Shown here piece after piece: positions 25,117 through 34,419 of a DNA stretch of 64,000 bases. The notes under the pieces were generated by a model, which worked only from the letters and a program-made list of their open reading frames with translations, did not search any database and had not been told where the DNA came from. A program made the position numbers and the translations under genes. Each line of letters begins with the position of its first letter. The first letter of the stretch is position 1. The stretch comes from an uncultured Lachnospiraceae bacterium (GTDB lineage: Bacteria; Bacillota; Clostridia; Lachnospirales; Lachnospiraceae): assembly GCA_946566685.1 (NCBI GenBank), contig CAMNXA010000003.1:89560-153559 (forward strand). The letters run 5' to 3'.

Positions 25117-27848
25117 TAGAGATGATGGTGACTTCTTCGGTGCTCATCCTGGCAATTCTTCTGTTTCGCAGATTTGCGAACGGAAAGGTGAGTATGCGTT
25201 TTCGTTATGCGTTGTGGCTGGCGGCAGCTTTGCGGCTGATGTTGCCGGTGTCCCTGGGAAACAGTGCGGTGAGTGTGATGAATCTCTGGCCGCAAAGCTT
25301 ACAGGGCGTTGCGGGTGAAGTGCAGGAAGTGAAAAGCGGATGGATGCTGCCGCGAATCCGGCAGGCGGACGCTGAAGGAGTGGAGGGCAATATCGTGCCT
25401 GCTGTTATGCCTGCGGGAGAGACATTTGGGGGAGAAGTATCTGTCAAGTCCAAGACAGGAGAAGAGATAGAGGGACTGTCAGGAAAAGATATTGTTGGAA
25501 GGGAAAAGGAAGAGCGGGAGGGGGCATCCGCTAAGATACCTGCGGACCTGCCATCGGAAGCTGGCAGGATGACGTCCGAAATGTCCGGGGAAAGGATTCC
25601 CGCAATTTTCCGGACGGTGTGGCTGTTTGGCATTTTGTCTGTAAGTGCCTATATGATCACCAGCCAGGTGCGCTTCAGAAGGATTCTGTACAGGCTTCGC
25701 CGGATTGTCGGCGCAGAGAAGATTCCCGATGAACTGGCAGACAGGCTTACAGCGCGCCGGATGAAAGTATATCAGGTGAAAGGTCTGGCGAGCCCCTGTC
25801 TGGTGGGGCGTAATATTTATGTGGATACCAGACTGCTGAAAGATCGTCAGAAGCTTGGCCATGTGCTGGCGCACGAGTATTGCCATGCGGCACAGTTTGA
25901 TTCATTCTGGGCTTTCCTGCGCAGTGCATTGGTGGCGGTGTATTGGTTCCATCCGCTGGTGTGGGTGGCTGCCTTTGCGGCCAGACAGGACAGTGAGCTG
26001 GCTTGTGACGAGGCGGCAATCAGGCTGCTTGGTGAGGAAGAACGTTTTGCTTACGGCAGGACGCTTTTATATCTGCTCTCCGGGGAAAACGGCCGAATCG
26101 ACTGTGCGGGAACAGCGCTTACAATGGAAGGACGCAAACGGGACGTGAAAGAGAGAGTACGAATGATAGCCCAAAGCAATCAGCGAAAGGGATGGGCGGC
26201 GGCAGCAGTTGTCGTGATGATGCTCTTAGCCTGCGGCTGTGCTTTTACGGGAAGGGAACAGGAGCAGAATGTCCGGTATGACGATGGGAAAGAATTGGTA
26301 CCGGAAGGACTGGCTGCGGAGACGATACAGAAGCAGGCGGGAGAATTGCAGACGATTGTGGATGCGTCCGATACAGCCTCTGAACGTATCAGGAATGAGT
26401 ATGAAAATGTCACGGACGCTTTGGACATGCAGGAACAGGCCTTAAGACAGGCGCAGAAGGATGCGGCCTTCGCTTCGGTGTTGGATTATCAGGGGGTGAT
26501 GGCGGGAAAAGATGACAGTGAACTATCTCTAAACCGGAAACTGGATTATCAGGCTTATTATGACTATTTGGGCGGAAAGCAGAACAGTCAGGGCAAAGAA
26601 CAGGAGGAGCCGCCGGAAAATGGCTGGTATCTGCTCTGCCGTAACGAGGAAGCACGGATTTCCCTCTATGGTCTTTATACCCAGGAGTTTGGCCCGCGAG
26701 GGATCAAGACGCTGATCGGAGAGGATGTGAATACCTATGACATCGCCTGGTGTCCCAGCGGCATGAATGGGGACAGCGCCAACATCAGAACCCTGGAAAG
26801 TGCGGAAGACGGTTTGCCCAGAAGATTTGTCTTTAAGATATTGGCGGAGAATACATCTGACAGGGAGATATGGAAACTTTACAGTGGATTCCGGTATGAT
26901 ACGGGGACTGTGGAGATGGAGGAACTAACGGCACAGATGTATCGTGACTGGGCGGATAGGTATCTTTCTTTTGAAGTGAGTGCGTCCGGGGATGAGGTAT
27001 TGGTTACTTATGATGGAGACATGGTATTGGCGCCGCTTGATATTTCCGCTTATCAGGATCAGAAGGTGGAGGGAGTGGCAATCAGTCCTGATGTGGCCGG
27101 ATTCCAACTGGACGATGGTAGTTTGGTGGGAGAAAGTTATGGAGAGCAGGACAGTTTTGAGGGAGTGGTACTGCCTCTGGCGGTTGGGTTAAAACTGGAA
27201 GGTATGGATGGGGTCTGGTTTGACGGCCTGCATCCTCTGATTGTGCAGGTGCTGTGCTATCCGGGACAGGAGCCGGCGTTTGTACTGCAACAGCCAAGGA
27301 TTGCTGAGCAGGCTATTCTCCACTCTTTGACACAGCAACGGCAGCTGGAGGAGATCCGAGCGGGAAAAGGTGTGGATATGGGGCCTGATGAAGCGGCAGG
27401 ATATCTGAGCAAGCCGCTCGTCAACAGCGAAGAAGCGCACCATGACCTGGAGATTGCATTTCTGAATCCCTGTCCTGATTATGTCCGAATTTCAGACGGG
27501 TACGGGGAACGCAAGAATCCTGTTACAGGAGAGATTAAAAAACACAATGGAGTGGATATGGCGGCCGATATGGGAACGGCTGTCGTGGCCGCAGCAGACG
27601 GCAGGGTTTATGAGACCGGGTTTGATGCGGAAGATGGCAATTATGTGGTTCTCTGGCATGGGCAGAGCGGCCAGATGACTTATTATACGCATTGCGAGGA
27701 AGTATTGGTTTCGAAGAATGATCAGGTTTTAGCAGGCGATAAAATAGCTACGGTCGGTTCGACCGGCAGGTCTACAGGAAGCCATCTGCACTTTGCGGTC
27801 AGCTATGATGGAGAGTGGCAGGAACCTTTCTTTGACAAGGCCAATTGA
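25113..27848 (+). CDS. BlaR1-like M56 membrane sensor fused to an M23 peptidase domain
   Basis: The 911-residue protein has membrane segments at about residues 6-18, 30-45 and 165-185. An M56 zinc-protease site follows, H254-E-Y-C-H258, with a downstream glutamate in SELACDEAA (near 293). A further hydrophobic segment lies near 362-380. The long external region of about 400 residues is unrecognised, and the C-terminus (residues about 790-905) is an M23/LytM-type peptidase domain with HNGVD (H811) and SHLHF (H891, H893). In BlaR1 the sensor domain binds beta-lactams; here it is replaced by a peptidoglycan-peptidase fold, suggesting cell-wall sensing or remodelling. Coupled to the BlaI-type gene. 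Confidence 0.85.
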   Translation: MIEMMVTSSVLILAILLFRRFANGKVSMRFRYALWLAAALRLMLPVSLGNSAVSVMNLWPQSLQGVAGEVQEVKSGWMLPRIRQADAEGVEGNIVPAVMPAGETFGGEVSVKSKTGEEIEGLSGKDIVGREKEEREGASAKIPADLPSEAGRMTSEMSGERIPAIFRTVWLFGILSVSAYMITSQVRFRRILYRLRRIVGAEKIPDELADRLTARRMKVYQVKGLASPCLVGRNIYVDTRLLKDRQKLGHVLAHEYCHAAQFDSFWAFLRSALVAVYWFHPLVWVAAFAARQDSELACDEAAIRLLGEEERFAYGRTLLYLLSGENGRIDCAGTALTMEGRKRDVKERVRMIAQSNQRKGWAAAAVVVMMLLACGCAFTGREQEQNVRYDDGKELVPEGLAAETIQKQAGELQTIVDASDTASERIRNEYENVTDALDMQEQALRQAQKDAAFASVLDYQGVMAGKDDSELSLNRKLDYQAYYDYLGGKQNSQGKEQEEPPENGWYLLCRNEEARISLYGLYTQEFGPRGIKTLIGEDVNTYDIAWCPSGMNGDSANIRTLESAEDGLPRRFVFKILAENTSDREIWKLYSGFRYDTGTVEMEELTAQMYRDWADRYLSFEVSASGDEVLVTYDGDMVLAPLDISAYQDQKVEGVAISPDVAGFQLDDGSLVGESYGEQDSFEGVVLPLAVGLKLEGMDGVWFDGLHPLIVQVLCYPGQEPAFVLQQPRIAEQAILHSLTQQRQLEEIRAGKGVDMGPDEAAGYLSKPLVNSEEAHHDLEIAFLNPCPDYVRISDGYGERKNPVTGEIKKHNGVDMAADMGTAVVAAADGRVYETGFDAEDGNYVVLWHGQSGQMTYYTHCEEVLVSKNDQVLAGDKIATVGSTGRSTGSHLHFAVSYDGEWQEPFFDKAN

Positions 27849-27872
27849 GAAAGGAACAGAGTTTTTTGAAAG

Positions 27873-27907
27873 ATACGCGATAAGATGCTTTCTTATTGCG
27901 TATTTTT
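27873..27907 (+). terminator. Terminator after the BlaR1-like gene
   Basis: ATACGC(G)ATAAGA at 27873-27885 pairs with TCTTATTGCGTAT at 27891-27903, with one G-T pair, and a T-run reaches 27907. A TATAAT at 27915-27920, just downstream, is the likely -10 box of the mecA promoter. Confidence 0.8.
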
Positions 27908-27979
27908 GTGGTATTATAATATAGGATTCTAATGTTTATCCATACAAACAGCGAAGAAGACAGGGGATAAGGATATACA

Positions 27980-28669
27980 ATGAAATATAAAAAGATCAAT
28001 GAAGCAACAGTACAATGTATCATTTCCGAGGATGACATGACAGAATACGGTCTTACACTGTCGGATATTTTTGAACGCAGTGAGAAGGGCGAAGAGTTTT
28101 TGCGTGATATCATCGAGCGGGCCCATGATGAAGTCGGCTACCAGATCAACAATGGCAATATAGCCATGCAGATAACGCCTCTGAAAGACAAGGGCCTGGT
28201 GGTGACTTTTACGGATGAGGGGCCGGCGGCCTTTAAGGAGATGTTGCAGCATTTAAAAGAGGTTTTGCAGGATGTCAGCGCAGAACTGTCCCATCAGGAT
28301 GAGATGGCGCGGCAGACCCAGCCGGCAAATCGGGAATATGAAGAAAATTACAGGATTTTCGTCTTTGCGACCATGCATCAGACCATGCAATATGTGGCGA
28401 CCATTCCGAGTACATATTCTGTAAAAAGCCATCTTTATAAGGAGGGCGTTGGTTATTATCTGGTGCTGGAAAAGAACCGTCTTTCCTATAAGACGTTCAA
28501 TAAGATCAGTGCCCCTGCCATAGAATTTGGCAATCTGGTCGCAGCATCTAAGGAGCGTCTGCTGTTTTTGCAGGAGCATGGGGAGTGTTTGATCGGGGAG
28601 CGGGCAGTGAGTAAGCTGCGCAGGATTTATATGGCCGGAGCAGGCAGAAAGCAAAAGCAGATGAAGTGA
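27980..28669 (+). CDS. mecA: Adaptor protein MecA for the ClpC protease
   Basis: The 229-residue cytoplasmic adaptor binds substrates with its N-terminal domain and ClpC with its C-terminal domain. The family opening is clear (KKINEATVQCIISEDDM, then LTLSDIFERSEKGEEF), and a poorly conserved linker (residues about 95-120) separates it from the C-terminal domain ending near AVSKLRRIY. AAGGATATACA precedes ATG 27980. It is preceded by its own TATAAT and the previous gene's terminator, so it is probably monocistronic. Confidence 0.9.
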   Translation: MKYKKINEATVQCIISEDDMTEYGLTLSDIFERSEKGEEFLRDIIERAHDEVGYQINNGNIAMQITPLKDKGLVVTFTDEGPAAFKEMLQHLKEVLQDVSAELSHQDEMARQTQPANREYEENYRIFVFATMHQTMQYVATIPSTYSVKSHLYKEGVGYYLVLEKNRLSYKTFNKISAPAIEFGNLVAASKERLLFLQEHGECLIGERAVSKLRRIYMAGAGRKQKQMK

Positions 28670-28881
28670 GGGCAAAGTGCCTGTGACCGGACTTTCATAT
28701 GATTATGATCGGATTCCAATCCGTTGAGTTCTGAATCATGATAAAAACATGGAACGTTGGAGATAATGCTGCCATGCCTGTTTGTTGCAGGGGTTGGCAG
28801 CAATTATCATGTAAAAGCAAATGTGCGGCTTAAGAGGGCAGAGTTTCCCCAGGGTACGCATACAAAGAAATGGAGAGAAGA
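28670..28881 (+). other. Structured leader region of the DEAD-box helicase gene
   Basis: This gap of 212 bases contains no gene. A strong stem-loop spans 28762-28808, where GATAATGCTGCCA pairs with TGGCAGCAATTATC (one bulge) and inner CCTG/CAGG pairs. A smaller CGGATT/AATCCG hairpin is at 28711-28724. No T-run follows either. Cold-inducible RNA helicases often have long structured leaders, so regulation through RNA folding is possible but inferred. Confidence 0.45.
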
Positions 28882-30630
28882 ATGAGCAGCAGTAAAAAGA
28901 AAAACAATGAACAATTTGACAGATTCCTGGAGCAGGAGATTCTCACGCAGCATAAGTATGACAGTCTGTATGAGGAGAAGAAAGAGGAGACTGATGAGGA
29001 GAACATGCGCTATGAGGACGCCGGGATTGATGCAAGGATCCTGCGCGCTGTCAGGGAACTTGGATTTGAACATATGACACCAATCCAGGAACAGACCATA
29101 CCGCTCTTTATGACGGGGAGGGATATCATCGGGCAGGCACAGACAGGAACGGGCAAAACGGCAGCTTTTGGAATCCCGATTTTGCAGAAGATCGATCCGG
29201 AAAACAAATCCCTGCAGGCGGTGATCTTATGTCCGACCAGGGAACTTGCCATGCAGGCGGCGGAAGAGTTGCGGAAATTTTCCAAATATATGAATGGCAT
29301 TAAGGTGCTGCCGGTTTATGGCGGACAGGATATCGTCAGACAGATTAAGAATTTGAAAGGCGGCGTCCAGATCGTGGTGGGTACACCGGGCCGGGTGATG
29401 GATCATATGCGCAGACATACCCTCAGGATGGATCAGGTGCATACGGTGGTCCTGGATGAAGCGGATGAGATGTTAAATATGGGATTTAGGGAGGATATTG
29501 AGACAATCTTAAAGGAGATGCCGCAGGAGAGGCAGACAGGACTTTTTTCTGCGACCATGCCCAAGCCCATATTAGACATTACCAAAACTTATCAGAAAGA
29601 TGCGGCTTATATTAAGATGACCCCGAAGGAGGTCACAATCCCGCTGATCAAGCAGGCATATTATCAGGTGCGTAAACAGGATAAAGAGGAGGTGCTCTGC
29701 CGCCTGATAGACTATTATGATCCTAAACGGGCGCTTATCTTTTGTAATACCAAGCGGATGGTGGATGAACTGACGGAACATTTGAAGGCAAGAGGCTATG
29801 AGGTGGAAGGCCTTCATGGTGACCTGACACAGGGACAGAGAGATACGGTGATGAATCTGTTCCGGGGTGGGAACATCAACATTTTGATTGCCACCGATGT
29901 GGCGGCACGGGGCATTGATGTGAATGATGTGGAGGCGGTCTATAATTATGACGTGCCGGAGGACATTGAATACTATGTGCACCGGATCGGCAGAACCGGG
30001 CGTGCCGGCAAGACAGGCAGATCGTTTACCCTGGTGGTGGGAAGAGAGGCTTACAAGATCCGGGATATTGAGCGTGTCTGCCATACGAAGATTAAGGAGC
30101 GCAAAGTACCGAATGCGGCGGATATCACATCCAGAAAGGCGGAAAAAATCTTAAAAGAGGCGATGGCCGTGATTGAGAAAGAGGATATCAGCAGAGCCAC
30201 AGAGTATATTCTGGATGCGGTTGCATTAGGGCAGTACAGCGCCACACAGATTGCGGCAGCCTTTATGAAGATGCGTCTTGGAGAGGAAATTGAGGATATT
30301 AAGGAAGAGAAGTTTTTCTTTGAGAAAAAGGGCAGGACGCCCGGCCGCGGCAGCAGAGGAGGCCGTGATGAAAGAGATGGCCGTGGCGGCAGAAACAGCC
30401 GTGGGGAAAAAGAAAGACGTGATGGACGTGCAAATAAAGGAAATTATAGTGACAAGGGCAAACGTGGCCGGGAATACCTTAGCGAGGGCGAGAAGAAGCA
30501 GAAGAAACCCTTCAAAGGTGGTGCACTCGGCAGTATAAAGGCGAAAGATGTGAGAAGGGACGGCAGCTATGAAAGAAGAGACAACAGCAGAAATAACCGC
30601 TATGGGTCGCTTCGCATCAAGACCAAATAA
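28882..30630 (+). CDS. DEAD-box ATP-dependent RNA helicase (CshA/DeaD type)
   Basis: The 582-residue enzyme unwinds RNA duplexes, in this family for ribosome assembly, mRNA decay or cold adaptation. It has a charged N-terminal extension of about 45 residues, Q-motif GFEHMTPIQEQ, Walker A AQTGTGKT, PTREL, DEAD box LDEADEMLNMGF, SAT, ARGIDV and HRIGRTGRAG. A C-terminal Arg/Gly/Asp-rich tail (residues about 480-540, with GRGSRGG) should bind RNA. ATG 28882 follows GGAGAG; ATG 28870 is in frame but lacks a ribosome site. A long structured leader precedes it. Confidence 0.92.
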   Translation: MSSSKKKNNEQFDRFLEQEILTQHKYDSLYEEKKEETDEENMRYEDAGIDARILRAVRELGFEHMTPIQEQTIPLFMTGRDIIGQAQTGTGKTAAFGIPILQKIDPENKSLQAVILCPTRELAMQAAEELRKFSKYMNGIKVLPVYGGQDIVRQIKNLKGGVQIVVGTPGRVMDHMRRHTLRMDQVHTVVLDEADEMLNMGFREDIETILKEMPQERQTGLFSATMPKPILDITKTYQKDAAYIKMTPKEVTIPLIKQAYYQVRKQDKEEVLCRLIDYYDPKRALIFCNTKRMVDELTEHLKARGYEVEGLHGDLTQGQRDTVMNLFRGGNINILIATDVAARGIDVNDVEAVYNYDVPEDIEYYVHRIGRTGRAGKTGRSFTLVVGREAYKIRDIERVCHTKIKERKVPNAADITSRKAEKILKEAMAVIEKEDISRATEYILDAVALGQYSATQIAAAFMKMRLGEEIEDIKEEKFFFEKKGRTPGRGSRGGRDERDGRGGRNSRGEKERRDGRANKGNYSDKGKRGREYLSEGEKKQKKPFKGGALGSIKAKDVRRDGSYERRDNSRNNRYGSLRIKTK

Positions 30631-30632
30631 GA

Positions 30633-31229
30633 TTAAAGCACCAGTTCGTGCCCGTGGTCTTTGAGCCATTTGCGATGGATGCGGTAGTCAGGGCAGACAG
30701 TTTCCACTGCCTGCCAGAAAGCAGCAGAGTGATCCATGTGAGTCAGATGGCATAGTTCATGAACGACCACATAGTCCAGAACGGCGGGCGGCGCCAGCAT
30801 GAGTCTCCAGTTAAAGGAGAGGGTGCCTTTGGCGCTGCAACTGCCCCAGCGGGTCTTCTGGTCACGGATGGTGATGCGCTGGTATTCACCGCCGGTGAGC
30901 GTTCGGAAATAGGCGGCCCTTTTGGGAAAATATTCCTTGGCGGCCTCTATATATCTCTTTTCCAACGCGGCGCGCTGGGTATCGCTTAAATCGGAGGAAG
31001 GCCGGCTTTGGGCTTTTTCCATGACTTCCAGATAGTGGGTGATGATCCAGTGTTGCTTTTCCAGAAGAATATGACGAATCTCCCGTTCAGAAGTACGAAG
31101 CGGCACCCGCAGTGTGATCGCTCCATCGGGATTGATGCTGATGCCGCAGGTCTTCCGGCGGCTGCGGATGACCGTGTAGGACAGAGTGTAGAGTTTGCTT
31201 TGGTATTTGATTTGATAGCTGTTTTCCAT
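30633..31229 (-). CDS. YgjP-type zinc metallopeptidase (DUF45)
   Basis: This 198-residue protein carries the metal site HELCHLTHMDHS near residues 150-160, typical of the YgjP/WLM group of small metallopeptidases, with a C-terminal helix WLKDHGHELVL. No signal or membrane segment is visible, so it is probably cytoplasmic. AGGAAC lies ten bases before the start on the minus strand. It converges with the helicase gene with only two bases between stop codons. Family members are linked with restriction and repair loci, but nothing here supports a specific role. Confidence 0.82.
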   Translation of the reverse strand: MENSYQIKYQSKLYTLSYTVIRSRRKTCGISINPDGAITLRVPLRTSEREIRHILLEKQHWIITHYLEVMEKAQSRPSSDLSDTQRAALEKRYIEAAKEYFPKRAAYFRTLTGGEYQRITIRDQKTRWGSCSAKGTLSFNWRLMLAPPAVLDYVVVHELCHLTHMDHSAAFWQAVETVCPDYRIHRKWLKDHGHELVL

Positions 31230-31284
31230 AAGACAATGTTCCTGTATCTGATTTTTTGTGTTTGTTATAGGGGATGTATTATCA

Positions 31285-31308
31285 ATGATATATCACATTA
31301 TATATCAT
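31285..31308. repeat. AT-rich inverted repeat between divergent genes
   Basis: ATGATATAT at 31285-31293 and ATATATCAT at 31300-31308 are exact inverted repeats. They lie in the 293-base gap between the YgjP-type gene and the TPR-like gene, where the minus-strand promoter is expected (a TATAAT reads on the minus strand at 31297-31302). Confidence 0.4.
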
Positions 31309-31522
31309 ATCATGGAAAAAAGGGCAAAGAATGTTGTTAAAAACGAATATGAGAATGGGATAAAAGGTATGAAAACTGTGGGGTAAAGAGAAAATAATCT
31401 GGATTTATGGACAAAATCTTATAAATTATGCTAGTATGATATGAATGTATAGATTTGAACAAAGTAATAATGAAAGTAATCAATTAGAGAAGAAACAATC
31501 AGATAAAACAGGGGTATATTGT

Positions 31523-32545
31523 ATGAGTGAAAGAACCAGAGAACCGGACAGAACGGTGCCGGAGCGGGAAAGAAGGTCTTCTGGCAGCAGTCAGGCGGCC
31601 GGGCAAAAGAGACCGTCCCAGGGTACCGGAGGAACGGTCAAAAAGAAACAACCGGCCGATATGGAAAACGGCAGAAGGCCGGGAACGGTTGAAAGGGACA
31701 GAAGATCGGGAACGGTTGAAAAGGACAGAAGGCCAGGAACGGTTGAAAGAGACAGAAGGCCGGGAATGGTTGAAAGGGACAGAAGGCCGGGAATGGTTGA
31801 AAGGGACAGAGGGTCAGAAATGTCCGAAAGAAACAGAAGACCGGGAACGTCCGAAAGGGACAGAGGGCCAGGAATGTCTGAGAGGGACAGAAGGCCGGGA
31901 ACATCTGCAAAGGGCAGAAAATCAGGAACTGCGGAGAAAAGCAAAAGGCCGGGAGCAGCGTCTGAAAGAAGCAGAAGGCCATCGGACAGAGACAGCAAGG
32001 AGTATGACAGCCATATGTCCAGCCGTGAACTTGAGCGCGCCAGGAGAAGAGAAGAGCGGCTTCGGCGTGTGAGAAGGCAGAAAATTATTATGGCGGCCTC
32101 CGCTACAGTGATCGTTCTTTGCCTGCTTACGATTCTGATTTTCTTCCTGTCTCCGGCGAAATGTATTCTAAGCTTGTCCAGAGGAGACAAATATGCCAGA
32201 AATGAAGAATATGACAAAGCGCTCGAGGCTTATCAGGAGGCGATAGAGATCAATGAGAAGTCTGTGCGTGCCTACCGGGGTGCGGCCGGTTGTCTGCGCA
32301 TGAAAGAGCAGATCACGGAGGCGGAACAGCTTTTGTATAAGGGCTGGGAGACGACCAGGGATGAGGGAATCTTACGCTATTATAACAAGCTTCTCCTCAA
32401 TGAGGTTGTGGCAGATATCAATGCCGGAAACTGTACACAGACTACATTGGATAAAGTGAACCGGGTACTTATGAACGATCCGGAGAATCTGGATGCGATT
32501 GCGCTGCTGGATACCTGTCAGCAGAGAATGGCGTCAGAAGAATAA
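31523..32545 (+). CDS. Membrane protein with 9-residue repeats and an external TPR-like domain
   Basis: This 340-residue protein has an N-terminal basic, Arg/Gly/Pro-rich region of about 170 residues, built largely of 9-residue units of the form RRPGTVERD. One membrane helix (residues about 190-212, IIMAASATVIVLCLLTILIFFL) follows, then a C-terminal domain whose helical pairs (KYARNEEYDKALEAYQEAIEI) are tetratricopeptide-like. The start at 31523 has AGGGG eight bases upstream. The repeat region is encoded by a 27-bp minisatellite. The layout suggests a cytoplasmic unstructured tail and an extracellular scaffold; function unknown. It precedes the gpmI gene on the same strand. Confidence 0.7.
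   Translation: MSERTREPDRTVPERERRSSGSSQAAGQKRPSQGTGGTVKKKQPADMENGRRPGTVERDRRSGTVEKDRRPGTVERDRRPGMVERDRRPGMVERDRGSEMSERNRRPGTSERDRGPGMSERDRRPGTSAKGRKSGTAEKSKRPGAASERSRRPSDRDSKEYDSHMSSRELERARRREERLRRVRRQKIIMAASATVIVLCLLTILIFFLSPAKCILSLSRGDKYARNEEYDKALEAYQEAIEINEKSVRAYRGAAGCLRMKEQITEAEQLLYKGWETTRDEGILRYYNKLLLNEVVADINAGNCTQTTLDKVNRVLMNDPENLDAIALLDTCQQRMASEE
31673..31980 (+). repeat. 27-bp coding minisatellite, about eleven copies
   Basis: Ten tandem 27-base units (31673-31942) are followed by one 30-base unit (31943-31972) and a partial unit. The consensus begins AGAAGGCCGGGAACGGTTGA. Units keep the reading frame and encode RRPGTVERD variants; those at 31754-31807 are nearly identical, suggesting recent expansion, while the 3' units have drifted. 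Confidence 0.9.
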
Positions 32546-32629
32546 AAAAGACAATCATGGACTTTACAAATACTGGGTGGTAGAGTTACCATTGTAGAGG
32601 GAGAATTGAACAGAAAAGGAGATAAGATC

Positions 32630-34174
32630 ATGGGAAGAAAAAAACCTGCTGTATTGATGATTTTGGATGGCTATGGCCTGAATGAGAAAACGGAAGGAAA
32701 TGCGGTTGCCCTGGCAAAGACACCAGTGATGGATAAACTGATGGCAGAGTGCCCTTTTGTGAAGGGAAATGCCAGCGGTATGGCGGTGGGTCTGCCGGAT
32801 GGACAGATGGGAAACTCTGAGGTGGGACATCTGAATATGGGCGCTGGCCGTATTGTCTATCAGGAATTGACCAGAATCACGAAGGAAATTCAGGATGGTA
32901 CATTTTTCGAGAATCCGGCGCTGATGGATGCGGTGAATAATTGTAAGAAGAATGATTCTTCTCTGCATATGTTCGGCCTGATATCAGATGGCGGCGTGCA
33001 CAGCCATAATACCCATCTGTACGGTTTGCTGGAACTGGCAAAGAGAAACGGGCTTTCCAAAGTATATGTCCATGCCTTTTTAGACGGGCGTGATACACCA
33101 CCCGCAAGCGGCAAGGGCTTTGTGGAAGATCTGGAAGCTGAGATGGCAAAAATCGGCGTGGGTGAAGTGGCTACCGTGACAGGGCGCTACTATGCCATGG
33201 ACCGTGATAATAATTATGACAGAGTGGAGAAAGCATATCTGGCGCTCACGAAGGGCGAGGGGCTGGAGGCGGAAAGCGGGCCGGCCGGCATCCAGGCATC
33301 CTATGACAGGGATGAGACGGATGAATTTGTAAAACCTACTGTTGTGAAGAAGAACGGTGAGCCGGTAGCGACCATTAAAGACGGTGATTCCGTAATCTTC
33401 TTTAATTTCCGTCCGGATCGGGCCAGAGAGATTACCAGAAGCTTTTGCGATGATGATTTCAAGGGATTTGACAGGGAAAAGAGACTACAGCTGACCTATG
33501 TATGTTTTTCCGATTATGACCCAACGATTCCCAACAAGGAAGTGGCTTTCCACAAGATTTCCGTCAATAATACCTTTGGCGAATGGCTGGCGGCCAACCA
33601 TATGAAACAGGCGAGAATTGCGGAGACAGAGAAATATGCGCATGTCACTTTCTTCTTCAACGGCGGTGTGGAGGAGCCTAACGAGGGTGAGGAGAGAATT
33701 CTTGTTAATTCCCCCAAGGATGTGGCGACCTATGACTTAAAACCGCAGATGAGCGCCTATGAAGTATGCGACAGACTGGTGGAGGCGATCAAGTCCGGCA
33801 CTTATGATGTGATCATCATTAACTTTGCAAATCCGGATATGGTAGGTCATACCGGCGTGCAGGAAGCGGCGATCAAGGCTGTGGAGGCAGTGGACGAGTG
33901 CGTGGGACGTGCGGTGGAAGTTCTCAAAGAGGTGGACGGCGTGATGTTCATCTGTGCGGATCATGGCAATGCGGAGCAGCTGATTGATGAGGAGACCGGT
34001 GCACCTTTCACGGCGCATACTACGAATCCGGTGCCTTTCATTCTGGTCAATGCGGATCCTTCTTACAAACTGCGCGAGAACGGCTGCCTGGCGGACATTG
34101 TGCCTACGCTGATCGAACTGATGGGGATGGAGCAGCCAGAGGAGATGACAGGGAAGTCATTGTTAGTGAAGTAA
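32630..34174 (+). CDS. gpmI: 2,3-bisphosphoglycerate-independent phosphoglycerate mutase
   Basis: The 514-residue manganese enzyme interconverts 3- and 2-phosphoglycerate in glycolysis. LMILDGYG gives metal ligand D13, and the phosphorylated serine is S63 in GQMGNSEVGHLNMG. C-terminal metal motifs FICADHGNAEQL and the final HTTNPVPF are present. Start ATG 32630 follows AAAGGAGA; a TTG at 32606 is in frame but unsupported. Length is standard (about 510). A strong terminator follows at 34225-34265. Confidence 0.95.
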   Translation: MGRKKPAVLMILDGYGLNEKTEGNAVALAKTPVMDKLMAECPFVKGNASGMAVGLPDGQMGNSEVGHLNMGAGRIVYQELTRITKEIQDGTFFENPALMDAVNNCKKNDSSLHMFGLISDGGVHSHNTHLYGLLELAKRNGLSKVYVHAFLDGRDTPPASGKGFVEDLEAEMAKIGVGEVATVTGRYYAMDRDNNYDRVEKAYLALTKGEGLEAESGPAGIQASYDRDETDEFVKPTVVKKNGEPVATIKDGDSVIFFNFRPDRAREITRSFCDDDFKGFDREKRLQLTYVCFSDYDPTIPNKEVAFHKISVNNTFGEWLAANHMKQARIAETEKYAHVTFFFNGGVEEPNEGEERILVNSPKDVATYDLKPQMSAYEVCDRLVEAIKSGTYDVIIINFANPDMVGHTGVQEAAIKAVEAVDECVGRAVEVLKEVDGVMFICADHGNAEQLIDEETGAPFTAHTTNPVPFILVNADPSYKLRENGCLADIVPTLIELMGMEQPEEMTGKSLLVK

Positions 34175-34224
34175 GATTAGGAAGATATATATAGGCATTA
34201 ATAAACAGAATATAAGAAACGGTG

Positions 34225-34265
34225 GGAGAGATATACATGTGTTGCGATGTATAGCTCTCCTTTTT
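34225..34265 (+). terminator. Terminator after gpmI
   Basis: GGAGAGATATACAT at 34225-34238 pairs with ATGTATAGCTCTCC at 34247-34260 with one mismatch, followed by five T at 34261-34265. Confidence 0.88.
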
Positions 34266-34322
34266 ATGGTAGAGGAAAGCCCTCCGCTCATCCGAGTCCG
34301 CGAAATAGATATGGCGTTGCTG

Positions 34323-34375
34323 TTGACAGATTCCACCAGATATTGTATATTAAGTGTACCATCACAAATAGTACA
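34323..34375 (+). promoter_or_regulatory. Promoter and inverted-repeat operator of the YtrA-type operon
   Basis: TTGACA at 34323-34328 and TATATT at 34346-34351 are 17 bases apart. Directly downstream, TGTAC at 34355-34359 and GTACA at 34371-34375 form an inverted repeat covering the transcription start. YtrA-subfamily GntR repressors bind such spaced inverted repeats and control their own ABC genes. Confidence 0.7.
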
Positions 34376-34419
34376 GTTAGTATGCCTGAGAGAAGATGGA
34401 ATGAAGGAAAGGAGACGGC

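Noticed and set aside
31591..32217. Long minus-strand open frames rich in Leu/Ser/Pro opposite the minisatellite
   Set aside because: They are produced by the 27-bp repeat being free of stops in several frames. They have no ribosome site, and the plus-strand frame continues into a membrane helix and TPR-like domain.
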